Part shown: positions 57,290 to 64,000 of the stretch, in pieces
Position numbering within the stretch: position 1 is the stretch's first letter
Layout: each line of letters begins with the position of its first letter
NCBI RefSeq assembly: GCF_005886145.1
Contig: NZ_CP040504.1
Location: 744,001 to 808,000 of the forward strand
Reading direction: 5' to 3'
DNA from: Neisseria sp. oral taxon 014 str. F0314
Lineage (GTDB): Bacteria > Pseudomonadota > Gammaproteobacteria > Burkholderiales > Neisseriaceae
DNA length: 64,000 nt
Made by a program: the position numbers and the translations under genes
Notes under the pieces: generated by a model
Seen by the model: only the letters and a program-made list of their open reading frames with translations
Told to the model about the DNA's origin: nothing
The model's database searches: none

Positions 57290-57295
57290 ATCGAT

Positions 57296-57324
57296 AGGCC
57301 GTCTGAAAAAATTTCAGACGGCCT
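57296..57324 (+). terminator. rdgB DUS terminator
   Basis: AGGCCGTCTGAAA (57296-57308) pairs with TTTCAGACGGCCT (57312-57324). Confidence 0.75.
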
Positions 57325-57340
57325 CAATCCCCAAAACACC

Positions 57341-58516
57341 ATGACCCAAATCACATTCCCCCAAGCCGGACAGCTCACCGCCCTGCCGCCCCTGTCGCTC
57401 TACATCCACATCCCGTGGTGCATCAAAAAATGCCCGTATTGCGACTTCAATTCCCACAGCCTGAAAAACGGATTGCCCGAAGCCGCCTATATCGACGCGC
57501 TTCTGACTGATTTGCAGCTCGAATTACCCAATATTTGGGGCAGGCCGGTAGAAACGATATTTTTCGGCGGCGGTACGCCCAGCCTGTTTCAGGCGGAATC
57601 GATTGACCGTTTGTTGAGCGGCGTGCGTTCGCTGTTGCGATTGCAGCCCGAAGCGGAAATTACTTTGGAAGCCAATCCGGGTACGTTTGAAATCGAGAAA
57701 TTTCAAGGATTTAAAGATGCAGGCATCACGCGGCTTTCTATTGGTGTACAGAGTTTCAACGACGGTATGCTTGCGCGGCTGGGGCGCGTCCACAACGGCA
57801 AAGAAGCCTTAACCGCCATAGCTACCGCCTTGAAATTATTTGATAAAGTCAATATCGACTTGATGTACGCCCTGCCGAACCAGACTGTTCAGACGGCATT
57901 GGACGACGTGCAAACCGCCATCGCCACGGGCGCGACCCACATCAGCGCGTATCATCTGACGATGGAGCCGAACACGCCGTTCGGCCACACGCCGCCGAAA
58001 TGTTTGCCGCAAGACGAAGCCGCCCTCGACATCGAGGACGCGGTACACGGCGCGCTGGAAGGCGCGGGTTTTATCCACTACGAAACATCGGCTTTTGCGA
58101 AACCCGCCATGCAGTGCCGCCACAATTTGAACTACTGGCAGTTCGGCGATTATTTAGGCATAGGCGCGGGCGCGCACGGCAAAATCTCCTACCCCGACCG
58201 CATCGAGCGCACCGTCCGCCGCCGCCATCCCAACGACTACCTCGCCTTAATGCAAAGTCAGCCGAGTGAAGCTGTTGAACGCAAAACCGTCGCCGCCGAA
58301 GATTTGCCGTTCGAATTCATGATGAACGCCCTGCGCCTGACCGACGGCGTACCCGCCGCGATGTTGCAGGAGCGCACAGGCGTACCCGCCGCCAAAATCA
58401 TGGCGCAAATCGAAACGGCAAGGCAAAAAGGCTTGCTGAAAACCAACCCGACCGTATTCCGCCCGACCGAACGGGGACGGTTGTTTTTAAATGATTTGTT
58501 GCAATGCTTTTTATAG
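57341..58516 (+). CDS. hemW: Radical SAM haem chaperone HemW
   Basis: 391 residues. The iron-sulfur motif is Cys27-Ile-Lys-Lys-Cys31-Pro-Tyr-Cys34 followed by Asp-Phe, as in HemW, which lacks the fourth cysteine of HemN. The HNLNYW motif near 264 is the HemW hallmark. Earlier annotations call such proteins oxygen-independent coproporphyrinogen III oxidase, but HemW binds and transfers haem. It follows rdgB, a frequent pair in proteobacteria. No strong ribosome-binding site precedes the ATG. Confidence 0.94.
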   Translation: MTQITFPQAGQLTALPPLSLYIHIPWCIKKCPYCDFNSHSLKNGLPEAAYIDALLTDLQLELPNIWGRPVETIFFGGGTPSLFQAESIDRLLSGVRSLLRLQPEAEITLEANPGTFEIEKFQGFKDAGITRLSIGVQSFNDGMLARLGRVHNGKEALTAIATALKLFDKVNIDLMYALPNQTVQTALDDVQTAIATGATHISAYHLTMEPNTPFGHTPPKCLPQDEAALDIEDAVHGALEGAGFIHYETSAFAKPAMQCRHNLNYWQFGDYLGIGAGAHGKISYPDRIERTVRRRHPNDYLALMQSQPSEAVERKTVAAEDLPFEFMMNALRLTDGVPAAMLQERTGVPAAKIMAQIETARQKGLLKTNPTVFRPTERGRLFLNDLLQCFL

Positions 58517-58692
58517 CCACCCACTTTTTCAGACGGCCTTGACGCGCCAAATCGAAACATCTTCGGGCTGCCGCTTTATCAGGCCGTCTGAAAACGTCAA
58601 TACCCTACACAATCACTCGGTTTTATACGATAATCGACACCGTTTTTATCGAAGCCCCCACTTTCAGACGACCCCGACAACAGGAGAAAATC

Positions 58693-59082
58693 ATGTCCAA
58701 AACCATCATCCACACCGACAAAGCCCCAGCCGCCATCGGCGCATACAGCCAGGCCGTGCGCGCGGGCGACACCGTTTACATGAGCGGTCAAATCCCTCTC
58801 GATCCCGCTACCATGACCGTTGTCGGCAACGGCGACTTCCGCGCCGAAGCCCGCCAAGTCTTTAAAAACCTGCAAGCCGTTGCCGAAGCCGCAGGCGGCA
58901 CGCTGGCCGACATCGTCAAACTCAACGCCTACCTGACCGACCTCGCCGACTTCGCCGTTTTCAACGAAGTCATGGCAGAGTTCATCCAAGAACCCTTCCC
59001 CGCCCGCGCCGCCGTCGGTGTCGCCGCCCTGCCCAAAGGCGTGCAGGTCGAAGCCGAAGCCGTGCTGGTGTTGACCGCATAA
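58693..59082 (+). CDS. ridA: 2-Iminobutanoate/2-iminopropanoate deaminase
   Basis: 129 residues, the standard RidA length. It starts [20 protein letters not shown] and contains Arg near 107 in [13 protein letters not shown], plus VEAEAVLVL at the end, all as in the canonical RidA subgroup that clears 2-aminoacrylate. AGGAGA at 58683-58688 precedes the start. It is the second Rid protein of the window (see 57-410). Confidence 0.94.
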   Translation: MSKTIIHTDKAPAAIGAYSQAVRAGDTVYMSGQIPLDPATMTVVGNGDFRAEARQVFKNLQAVAEAAGGTLADIVKLNAYLTDLADFAVFNEVMAEFIQEPFPARAAVGVAALPKGVQVEAEAVLVLTA

Positions 59083-59096
59083 CCCGCTCCACCTTT

Positions 59097-59142
59097 TTCA
59101 GACGGCCTCGTGTTCCGATTTCCCTTAAAAGGCCGTCTGAAA
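59097..59142 (+). terminator. ridA inverted DUS pair
   Basis: TTTCAGACGGCC (59097-59108) pairs with GGCCGTCTGAAA (59131-59142) across 22 bases. Confidence 0.6.
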
Positions 59143-59174
59143 CACAGCAATCCATCCAATGCAAGAATCCGGAT

Positions 59175-60005
59175 ATGGCACACTACGCAATCGGCGATAT
59201 TCAGGGCTGCTTCGACGAACTGACCGCCCTGCTCGACAAAATCAGTTTCAACCACGGCACCGACACACTCTGGCTGACCGGCGACATCGTCAACCGCGGC
59301 CCGAAATCGCTTGAATCGCTGCAATTTGCCATGCGGCACGAAAGCAGCGTCCAAATCATCCTCGGCAACCACGACCTGCACCTGCTAGCCGTCGGATTCG
59401 GCCACGGTTCGGTCAAACGCAGCGATACCATCACCCCGATTCTGAAACACGCCGACAGCAAAAAAATGCTCGACTGGCTGCGCGCGCAGCCCTTAATGAT
59501 AAGCGGCGAAAAACACGTTATGGTACATGCCGGCATCCTGCCGCAATGGAGCATAGCCAAAGCCGAAACGCTGGCGCGCGAGGCCGAAGCCGAACTGAAA
59601 GGCAAAAAAGCCGAAAAATTCTTCTCGAAAATGTACGGCAACAAACCGACCGCGTGGAGCGACCACCTCAAGGGCTACGACCGCCTGCGCATGATTGTGA
59701 ACGTGTTTACCCGGATGCGCGCGCTGACGCTGAAAAACGAACTCGACTACGACTACAAGTCCACCCTCGACCAAATGCCCCCGTCGCTGCGCCCGTGGTT
59801 CAAAGCCCCGGACCGCAAACACCTCAGCCACACCATCGTATTCGGCCATTGGTCTTCGCTGGGCTATATGAATTGCGACCGCATCATCTCGCTCGATACC
59901 GGCGCGCTTTGGGGCGGCGAGCTGACCGCCATCGACCTTGCCAGCAACCAAATCACCCAAGTCCCGTCTGCCAACGGCTTGGATTGGAAAAAGCCGCTCA
60001 AATAA
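59175..60005 (+). CDS. apaH: Symmetrical bis(5'-nucleosyl)-tetraphosphatase
   Basis: 276 residues. It hydrolyses Ap4A to two ADP and also decaps Np4-capped RNA. Metallophosphatase motifs: GDIQG near 7-11, GDIVNRGP near 36-43, GNHD near 65-68, and histidines in VMVHAGI near 117 and VFGHWSS near 229. Length matches E. coli ApaH (280). A single gene between DUS hairpins. Confidence 0.96.
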   Translation: MAHYAIGDIQGCFDELTALLDKISFNHGTDTLWLTGDIVNRGPKSLESLQFAMRHESSVQIILGNHDLHLLAVGFGHGSVKRSDTITPILKHADSKKMLDWLRAQPLMISGEKHVMVHAGILPQWSIAKAETLAREAEAELKGKKAEKFFSKMYGNKPTAWSDHLKGYDRLRMIVNVFTRMRALTLKNELDYDYKSTLDQMPPSLRPWFKAPDRKHLSHTIVFGHWSSLGYMNCDRIISLDTGALWGGELTAIDLASNQITQVPSANGLDWKKPLK

Positions 60006-60031
60006 AAATAAAACCCGCCGCCCCGTTTAAC

Positions 60032-60061
60032 AGGCCGTCTGAAACCCCGTTCAGACGGCCT
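60032..60061 (+). terminator. apaH DUS terminator
   Basis: AGGCCGTCTGAA (60032-60043) pairs with TTCAGACGGCCT (60050-60061), followed by TTCCC. Confidence 0.7.
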
Positions 60062-60126
60062 TTCCCGTCCACAGCGCAGATAAAAAATGCTAAGATGAGA
60101 CCCTATTCCACCAAGCGGAACACATT

Positions 60127-61317
60127 ATGAACCCTCTATTGAACCAACTTCAGCCCTATCCCTTCGCCCGACTGCGCGAGGCCATGCGGGACTGGACCAC
60201 GCCCGCCGGTCTGCAACCCGTGCACCTGCAAATCGGCGAACCCAAACACGCCACGCCGAAAATCATTACCGACGCGCTGGCCGCGTCGCTGGCCGAATTG
60301 TCCAAATACCCGCTGACCGCCGGCCTGCCCGAACTGCGCCAAGCCTGTGCAAACTGGGCGGCACGGCGTTATCAGGGTGTGGAGCTGAATCCCGACACCG
60401 AAGTCCTGCCCGTATTGGGCAGCCGCGAAGCCCTGTTTTCATTCGCACAGGCGCTGCTGAACCCCGTTTCAGACGGCCTCAAACCCGTTGTCGTCAGTCC
60501 CAATCCGTTTTACCAGATTTACGAAGGCGCCGCCCTGCTCGGCGGCGGCGAAATCCGTTTCGCCAACTGCCCCGCCCCTTCGTTCAAACCCGACTGGCGC
60601 AGCATCGGCGAAAACTTTTGGCGGCGCACCCAACTTGTTTTCGTCTGCTCGCCCAACAATCCCAGCGGCAGCGTGCTGCAACTGGACGACTGGAAGGAAT
60701 TGTTTGATTTACAAGACAAATACGGCTTCACCATCGCCTCGGACGAATGCTACTCGGAAATCTATTTCGACGGCGAAAAACCCATCGGCGGCCTTGAAGC
60801 GGCGCACAAACTCGGACGCGGCAACAAAGGGCTGGTCATGTTTACCAGCCTGTCGAAACGTTCCAGCGTCCCCGGCCTGCGTTCCGGCTTTGTGGCCGGA
60901 GATGCGGAAATCCTGAGCCGCTTCCTGCTCTACCGCACCTACCACGGCAGCGCGATGGGCATCCCCGTGCAACACGCCAGCATCGCGGCTTGGAACGACG
61001 AGCAACACGTCGTCGAAAACCGCCGCCTGTACCAGGAAAAGTTCGACCGCGTACTGCCAATCCTGCAACAGGCGTTCGACGTCAGACGTCCCGACGCCTC
61101 GTTCTACATCTGGCTGAAAGTGCCCGGCGGCGACGATTTGGCCTTTGCCAAAAAACTATGGCAGGACGCCGCCATCCAAGTGCTGCCCGGCCGCTTTCTG
61201 GCGCGCGACACCGAATACGGCAACCCCGGCGAAGGCTATGTGCGGATTGCATTGGTCGCCGATGTCGATACCTGCGTCAAAGCCGCCGAAACCATCGTCG
61301 CACTTTATCAAAAATAA
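60127..61317 (+). CDS. dapC: Succinyldiaminopimelate transaminase (DapC type)
   Basis: 396 residues, a class-I PLP aminotransferase. The PLP lysine is in SLSKRSSVPGLRSGF near 239-253, the cofactor-contact segment is SPNNPSGSVL near 176-185 (Cys-Ser before it), and the Asp in SDECYSEIYF near 204. It begins with QLQPYPFARLREAM, typical of the proteobacterial DapC group, which converts N-succinyl-2-amino-6-ketopimelate in lysine and peptidoglycan precursor synthesis. With dapA it gives two lysine-pathway genes in this window. Confidence 0.88.
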   Translation: MNPLLNQLQPYPFARLREAMRDWTTPAGLQPVHLQIGEPKHATPKIITDALAASLAELSKYPLTAGLPELRQACANWAARRYQGVELNPDTEVLPVLGSREALFSFAQALLNPVSDGLKPVVVSPNPFYQIYEGAALLGGGEIRFANCPAPSFKPDWRSIGENFWRRTQLVFVCSPNNPSGSVLQLDDWKELFDLQDKYGFTIASDECYSEIYFDGEKPIGGLEAAHKLGRGNKGLVMFTSLSKRSSVPGLRSGFVAGDAEILSRFLLYRTYHGSAMGIPVQHASIAAWNDEQHVVENRRLYQEKFDRVLPILQQAFDVRRPDASFYIWLKVPGGDDLAFAKKLWQDAAIQVLPGRFLARDTEYGNPGEGYVRIALVADVDTCVKAAETIVALYQK

Positions 61318-61328
61318 ACCGGCCCTTC

Positions 61329-61368
61329 AGGCCGTCTGAAACCCGGCAGCCCTTTTTCAGACGGCCTT
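61329..61368. terminator. dapC DUS terminator
   Basis: AGGCCGTCTGAAA (61329-61341) pairs with TTTCAGACGGCCT (about 61355-61367), then TTTGCC. Confidence 0.7.
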
Positions 61369-61431
61369 TTGCCTACGGTATCTGCCACGCATATCATTCT
61401 GCCGGCCACCCTTATCCACAGCGAGAACGTC

Positions 61432-62211
61432 ATGTTTTTTGTCCTCTCCCCCGCTAAAAACCTCAACGAAAAAGACCCCGCCCCCGTCGGCAGATTTACG
61501 CAGCCCGACCTCTTGGCGGAATCCGAAATCCTGATGGAAACACTGCGCGGCCTCGCGCCGCAGCAGATTGCCGAACTGATGCACGTTTCCGACAAAATCG
61601 CCCTTTTAAACGCCGAGCGCAACGCCGCATGGCACACCCCCTTCACTCCCGACAACGCCAAACAGGCCGTGTTTATGTTCAACGGCGATGTCTACGAAGG
61701 ACTTGACGCCGCTTCGCTCACACCCGAACAAACCGACTACCTGCAACAGCACGTCCGCCTGCTTTCGGGCCTTTACGGCGTTTTGCGCCCGCTCGACCTG
61801 ATGCAGCCCTACCGGCTGGAAATGGGCACGCCGCTTGCCAACCCGCGCGGCAAAAACCTCTACGAATTTTGGGGCGGCCGCATCACCGGTTTACTGAACG
61901 ACACTCTCGCCCAAGCAGGCGCAAGCGTTTTGGTCAACCTCGCCTCACAGGAATATTTCAAATCGGTCGATACCCGCAAACTCAACGCCCGCCTGATTAC
62001 CCCCGTATTCAAAGACGAAAAAAACGGCAAATACAAAATCATCAGCTTCTACGCCAAACGCGCCCGCGGCCTGATGGTACGCTACGCCGCCGAACACGGC
62101 ATCACCGACCCCGAACAACTGAAAGGGTTTGACTGCGAGGGCTACCGCTTCAACGAAGCCGCTTCCGGCGCGAACGAGTGGGTATTTCTGCGTGAAGAAC
62201 AATCCAAGTAA
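61432..62211 (+). CDS. yaaA: YaaA family peroxide stress protein
   Basis: 259 residues from the ATG at 61432. An upstream frame crosses a DUS hairpin and is not family-like. It begins [11 protein letters not shown], contains [11 protein letters not shown] near 83-93 and YFKSVD near 172, and ends YRFNEAASG, all YaaA (DUF328/UPF0246) hallmarks. In E. coli YaaA lowers free iron under H2O2 stress and binds DNA. Nothing unusual is seen. Confidence 0.94.
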   Translation: MFFVLSPAKNLNEKDPAPVGRFTQPDLLAESEILMETLRGLAPQQIAELMHVSDKIALLNAERNAAWHTPFTPDNAKQAVFMFNGDVYEGLDAASLTPEQTDYLQQHVRLLSGLYGVLRPLDLMQPYRLEMGTPLANPRGKNLYEFWGGRITGLLNDTLAQAGASVLVNLASQEYFKSVDTRKLNARLITPVFKDEKNGKYKIISFYAKRARGLMVRYAAEHGITDPEQLKGFDCEGYRFNEAASGANEWVFLREEQSK

Positions 62212-62246
62212 AAACAAAACGCTAAAAGCCTCCCGCCAAAAACACC

Positions 62247-62275
62247 TTGGCAAAAGCAGCGGATTTCATTAAGAT
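62247..62275 (+). promoter_or_regulatory. Promoter of the tRNA-Ser cluster
   Basis: TTGGCA at 62247-62252 and TAAGAT at 62270-62275 are separated by 17 bases. The first tRNA starts 17 bases after the -10. Confidence 0.7.
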
Positions 62276-62291
62276 ACGCGTTTCAAGAAAC

Positions 62292-62382
<91 letters not shown>

Positions 62383-62406
62383 ATCTTGAATATTTTTTTA
62401 TCTGAT

Positions 62407-62496
62407 GGAAACGTGGCAGAGAGGCTGAATGCAGCGGACTCGAAATCCGCTGAGGGTGCAAATCCTCCGTGGGTTCGAATCCCACCGTTTCCGCCA
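62407..62496 (+). tRNA. tRNA-Ser(CGA)
   Basis: 90 bases including CCA. The acceptor GGAAACG pairs with CGTTTCC, the anticodon CGA is at 62441-62443, and a long variable arm is present. It lies between the two identical UGA genes. Confidence 0.97.
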
Positions 62497-62507
62497 GAAC
62501 CTACTAA

Positions 62508-62598
<91 letters not shown>

Positions 62599-62604
62599 AA
62601 TCCG

Positions 62605-62627
62605 AAAACCGCCGCTTTGGCGGTTTT
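62605..62627 (+). terminator. Terminator of the tRNA cluster
   Basis: AAAACCGCC (62605-62613) pairs with GGCGGTTTT (62619-62627), followed by TT. It is not a DUS. Confidence 0.85.
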
Positions 62628-62665
62628 TTGTATCCGTATCAAATCTTTTCCGTCTTCGGAATCAT

Positions 62666-62703
62666 AAAAGGCCGTCTGAAAAACCTGTTTCAGACGGCCT
62701 TTT
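62666..62703. terminator. DUS terminator of the acyl-CoA dehydrogenase-like gene
   Basis: AAAAGGCCGTCTGAAA (62667-62682) pairs with TTTCAGACGGCCTTTT (62688-62703). Confidence 0.85.
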
Positions 62704-62717
62704 CACCTAGCTGCCGA

Positions 62718-63806
62718 TTAATTTCCTTCCCATGCCGCGATTTCTTTACGCAGATGCTTCAAAGCGGGGGTAACGATGGCGACGAACATCGCTTCGCGCA
62801 GCCGGCGCTGTGCCGGACTGCGCATCAGATAACCTTTCGCTCCGGCATGTAAGGCGGCGGATTGTGATGCGGCCAAAGCCAGCTCGGAAGCGGCGGCACG
62901 CAGTTTCAGCGTTGCCAGATTATCGGGCCGGTTGTTCCAAGCAAGGTCGGCCAGCCGTTCGGTTTCCGCCCAAGCGCCGTCCAACTTGGTTTTCAGGCTG
63001 TCATAATCATCGTCAAGATACCGGTTGGCTTCGGCATGGGCGGCATCGGCTTCACGGATAACCTCCAAACTGCCGTCGATAACGCCCGCACCGATACCGA
63101 TTTGCAGCAGGATGAAACCTGCTTTGATGCTCTGGATATAGGCGGCAAACTGTTCGGGCGCAGCGATAACGTCCTCATCTTCGATAAATACGTCCTTAAA
63201 AGTGAGGCCGTAGGTACGCGTACCTTCCAACGCACAAAATTCCGGACAGTTTTGCAGGCTGACGCCGTCCCATTCTCCGCCGGTGATAAACATCACATAA
63301 CCGCCGTCGGTCTGCGCGGTATTTGCCCAGATATGTTCTTCGCCGATATTCGACACCCACGGCAAGGTTCCGTTGACAATATAGCCACCGTCGGCGCGCA
63401 CTGCCTGAAGGTTGTGTTTTTCAATCTCGGCCAAATGCTTGACAGTATTGGACATGCCGGTACCGGCCAAAATACCGCCCTGCAAAATTTCCGCCAAATA
63501 CTTTTCCTTCACTTCAGGGTTGGGCGACCGGTGCAGATACCATGCGCAAGCCGCCTGACACCACGCGCTGAACGAGGTCGCGCCGCATTCTTTGGCTACC
63601 TCGCGCAATACGGCAATCTGCGTCGCCAACCCGTAGCCCGTACCGCCCTCTTCGGCGCTGCCGACCGACGCAAAACCGCCGATGGCTCCCAAATTACGTA
63701 AAAAATCTTCGGGATACAGCCCCTTGCGGTCAATGTCCTCCACCAAAGGTTTGAGTTGGTTTTTCACCAGCTCGGTTACATTGTTCAACAAAGTCTCACG
63801 CGACAT
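62718..63806 (-). CDS. Acyl-CoA dehydrogenase-like flavoprotein
   Basis: 362 residues from the ATG at 63806, with AGGAGAAA upstream. Three acyl-CoA dehydrogenase segments are seen: a helical N-terminus (FLRNLGAIGGFASVGSAEEG, 20 residues, near 36-55), the FAD-binding strand ILAGTGMSN near 112-120 and VNGTLPWVSN near 140, and a C-terminal helical bundle ending AIVTPALKHLRKEI. The usual catalytic Glu of short-chain acyl-CoA dehydrogenases is not evident, so it may act as a flavin-dependent monooxygenase or on an unusual substrate. It is separated by an uptake-sequence hairpin from the partial gene upstream. Confidence 0.78.
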   Translation of the reverse strand: MSRETLLNNVTELVKNQLKPLVEDIDRKGLYPEDFLRNLGAIGGFASVGSAEEGGTGYGLATQIAVLREVAKECGATSFSAWCQAACAWYLHRSPNPEVKEKYLAEILQGGILAGTGMSNTVKHLAEIEKHNLQAVRADGGYIVNGTLPWVSNIGEEHIWANTAQTDGGYVMFITGGEWDGVSLQNCPEFCALEGTRTYGLTFKDVFIEDEDVIAAPEQFAAYIQSIKAGFILLQIGIGAGVIDGSLEVIREADAAHAEANRYLDDDYDSLKTKLDGAWAETERLADLAWNNRPDNLATLKLRAAASELALAASQSAALHAGAKGYLMRSPAQRRLREAMFVAIVTPALKHLRKEIAAWEGN

Positions 63807-63824
63807 TCGTTTTCTCCTGTTTAA

Positions 63825-63858
63825 AAGGCCGTCTGAAATTTCCTGTTCAGACGGCCTT
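63825..63858 (-). terminator. DUS hairpin between the last two genes
   Basis: AAGGCCGTCTGAA (63825-63837) pairs with TTCAGACGGCCTT (63846-63858). It follows the partial gene in its direction of transcription. Confidence 0.75.
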
Positions 63859-63894
63859 ACATTTCCAAATCTTTCAGAAATCCCGAATTTCGAT

Positions 63895-64000
63895 TTAGGC
63901 GAATGCCTGCAATTCAGGGTTGATTTCTGTCTGCGCCACGTTGTTGACGTAGTTGCACAAAGTCGCCAAGGCAACGCCCATTACAACCTCCACAGCCTGC
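63895..64000 (-). CDS. Carboxymuconolactone decarboxylase/AhpD-like protein, C-terminal part
   Basis: Only the last ~34 codons are inside the window. They read QAVEVVMGVALATLCNYVNN and end PELQAFA, with the stop at 63895. The LATLCNYVNNVA pattern resembles the C-terminal helix of carboxymuconolactone decarboxylase-family (AhpD-type) peroxidase-related proteins. The catalytic Cys-x2-Cys would lie outside the window. Its neighbour, an acyl-CoA dehydrogenase-like flavoprotein, reads in the same direction. Confidence 0.6.
   Translation of the reverse strand, partial: QAVEVVMGVALATLCNYVNNVAQTEINPELQAFA

Overview
The window comes from a Neisseria chromosome. The DNA uptake sequence GCCGTCTGAA occurs dozens of times, usually as inverted pairs that form intergenic terminators. 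It is mostly preceded by AG (AGGCCGTCTGAA). Some copies have AT in front, and others are the GTCGTCTGAA variant. The AG form, the GC-rich coding sequence and a glycan gene cluster not expected in the meningococcus or gonococcus point to a commensal Neisseria. The species call is inference only. Gene density is high and typical of a core genome.

Layout. 1-4.6 kb: RidA-like protein, YbaK-type deacylase, small membrane protein, EamA transporter, Dcu C4-dicarboxylate transporter, DUF4124 protein. 4.6-10.2 kb: guaB, eno-ftsB, a DUF445 membrane protein, trxA. 10.3-14.0 kb: a yejBEF-type peptide ABC importer without its binding protein. 14.1-15.5 kb: a decayed RAYT transposase gene next to a dRS3 pair and two and a half copies of a composite repeat. 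15.5-24.7 kb: a lipoprotein gene, uvrA, and a lepA-lepB-M16 peptidase operon. 24.8-31.2 kb: mtnN, pilT2, modABC, azlC (broken by a stop codon), azlD, rlmB. 31.2-38.9 kb: thiC with a TPP riboswitch, a frameshifted cytochrome c peroxidase behind an FNR-type promoter, a DEAD-box helicase scrap, rluB, pdxH, dut, and two DUF4189-like secreted proteins. 39.0-41.5 kb: nrdG-nrdD behind two NrdR boxes. 41.8-42.9 kb: a porin. 43.3-52.5 kb: a six-gene glycan operon. 52.5-64 kb: a xanthine permease, dapA-bamC, a small membrane protein, rdgB, hemW, ridA, apaH, dapC, yaaA, three tRNA-Ser genes, an acyl-CoA dehydrogenase-like flavoprotein, and the C-terminus of a carboxymuconolactone decarboxylase-like protein.

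The best candidate for an uncharacterised system is the 43.3-52.5 kb operon. It encodes three GT-B glycosyltransferases, a one-piece ABC exporter, a protein with two aminoglycoside-phosphotransferase-like kinase domains, and a UDP-glucose dehydrogenase. Together they suggest an exported, glucuronate-containing and possibly phosphorylated glycan. No polymerase, ligase or Wzx flippase is present.

Several genes connect to anaerobic or microaerobic life: the Dcu carrier, class III ribonucleotide reductase, the FNR-type ccp promoter and molybdate uptake. Gene decay is visible in four places: azlC, ccp, the RAYT gene and the helicase fragment.
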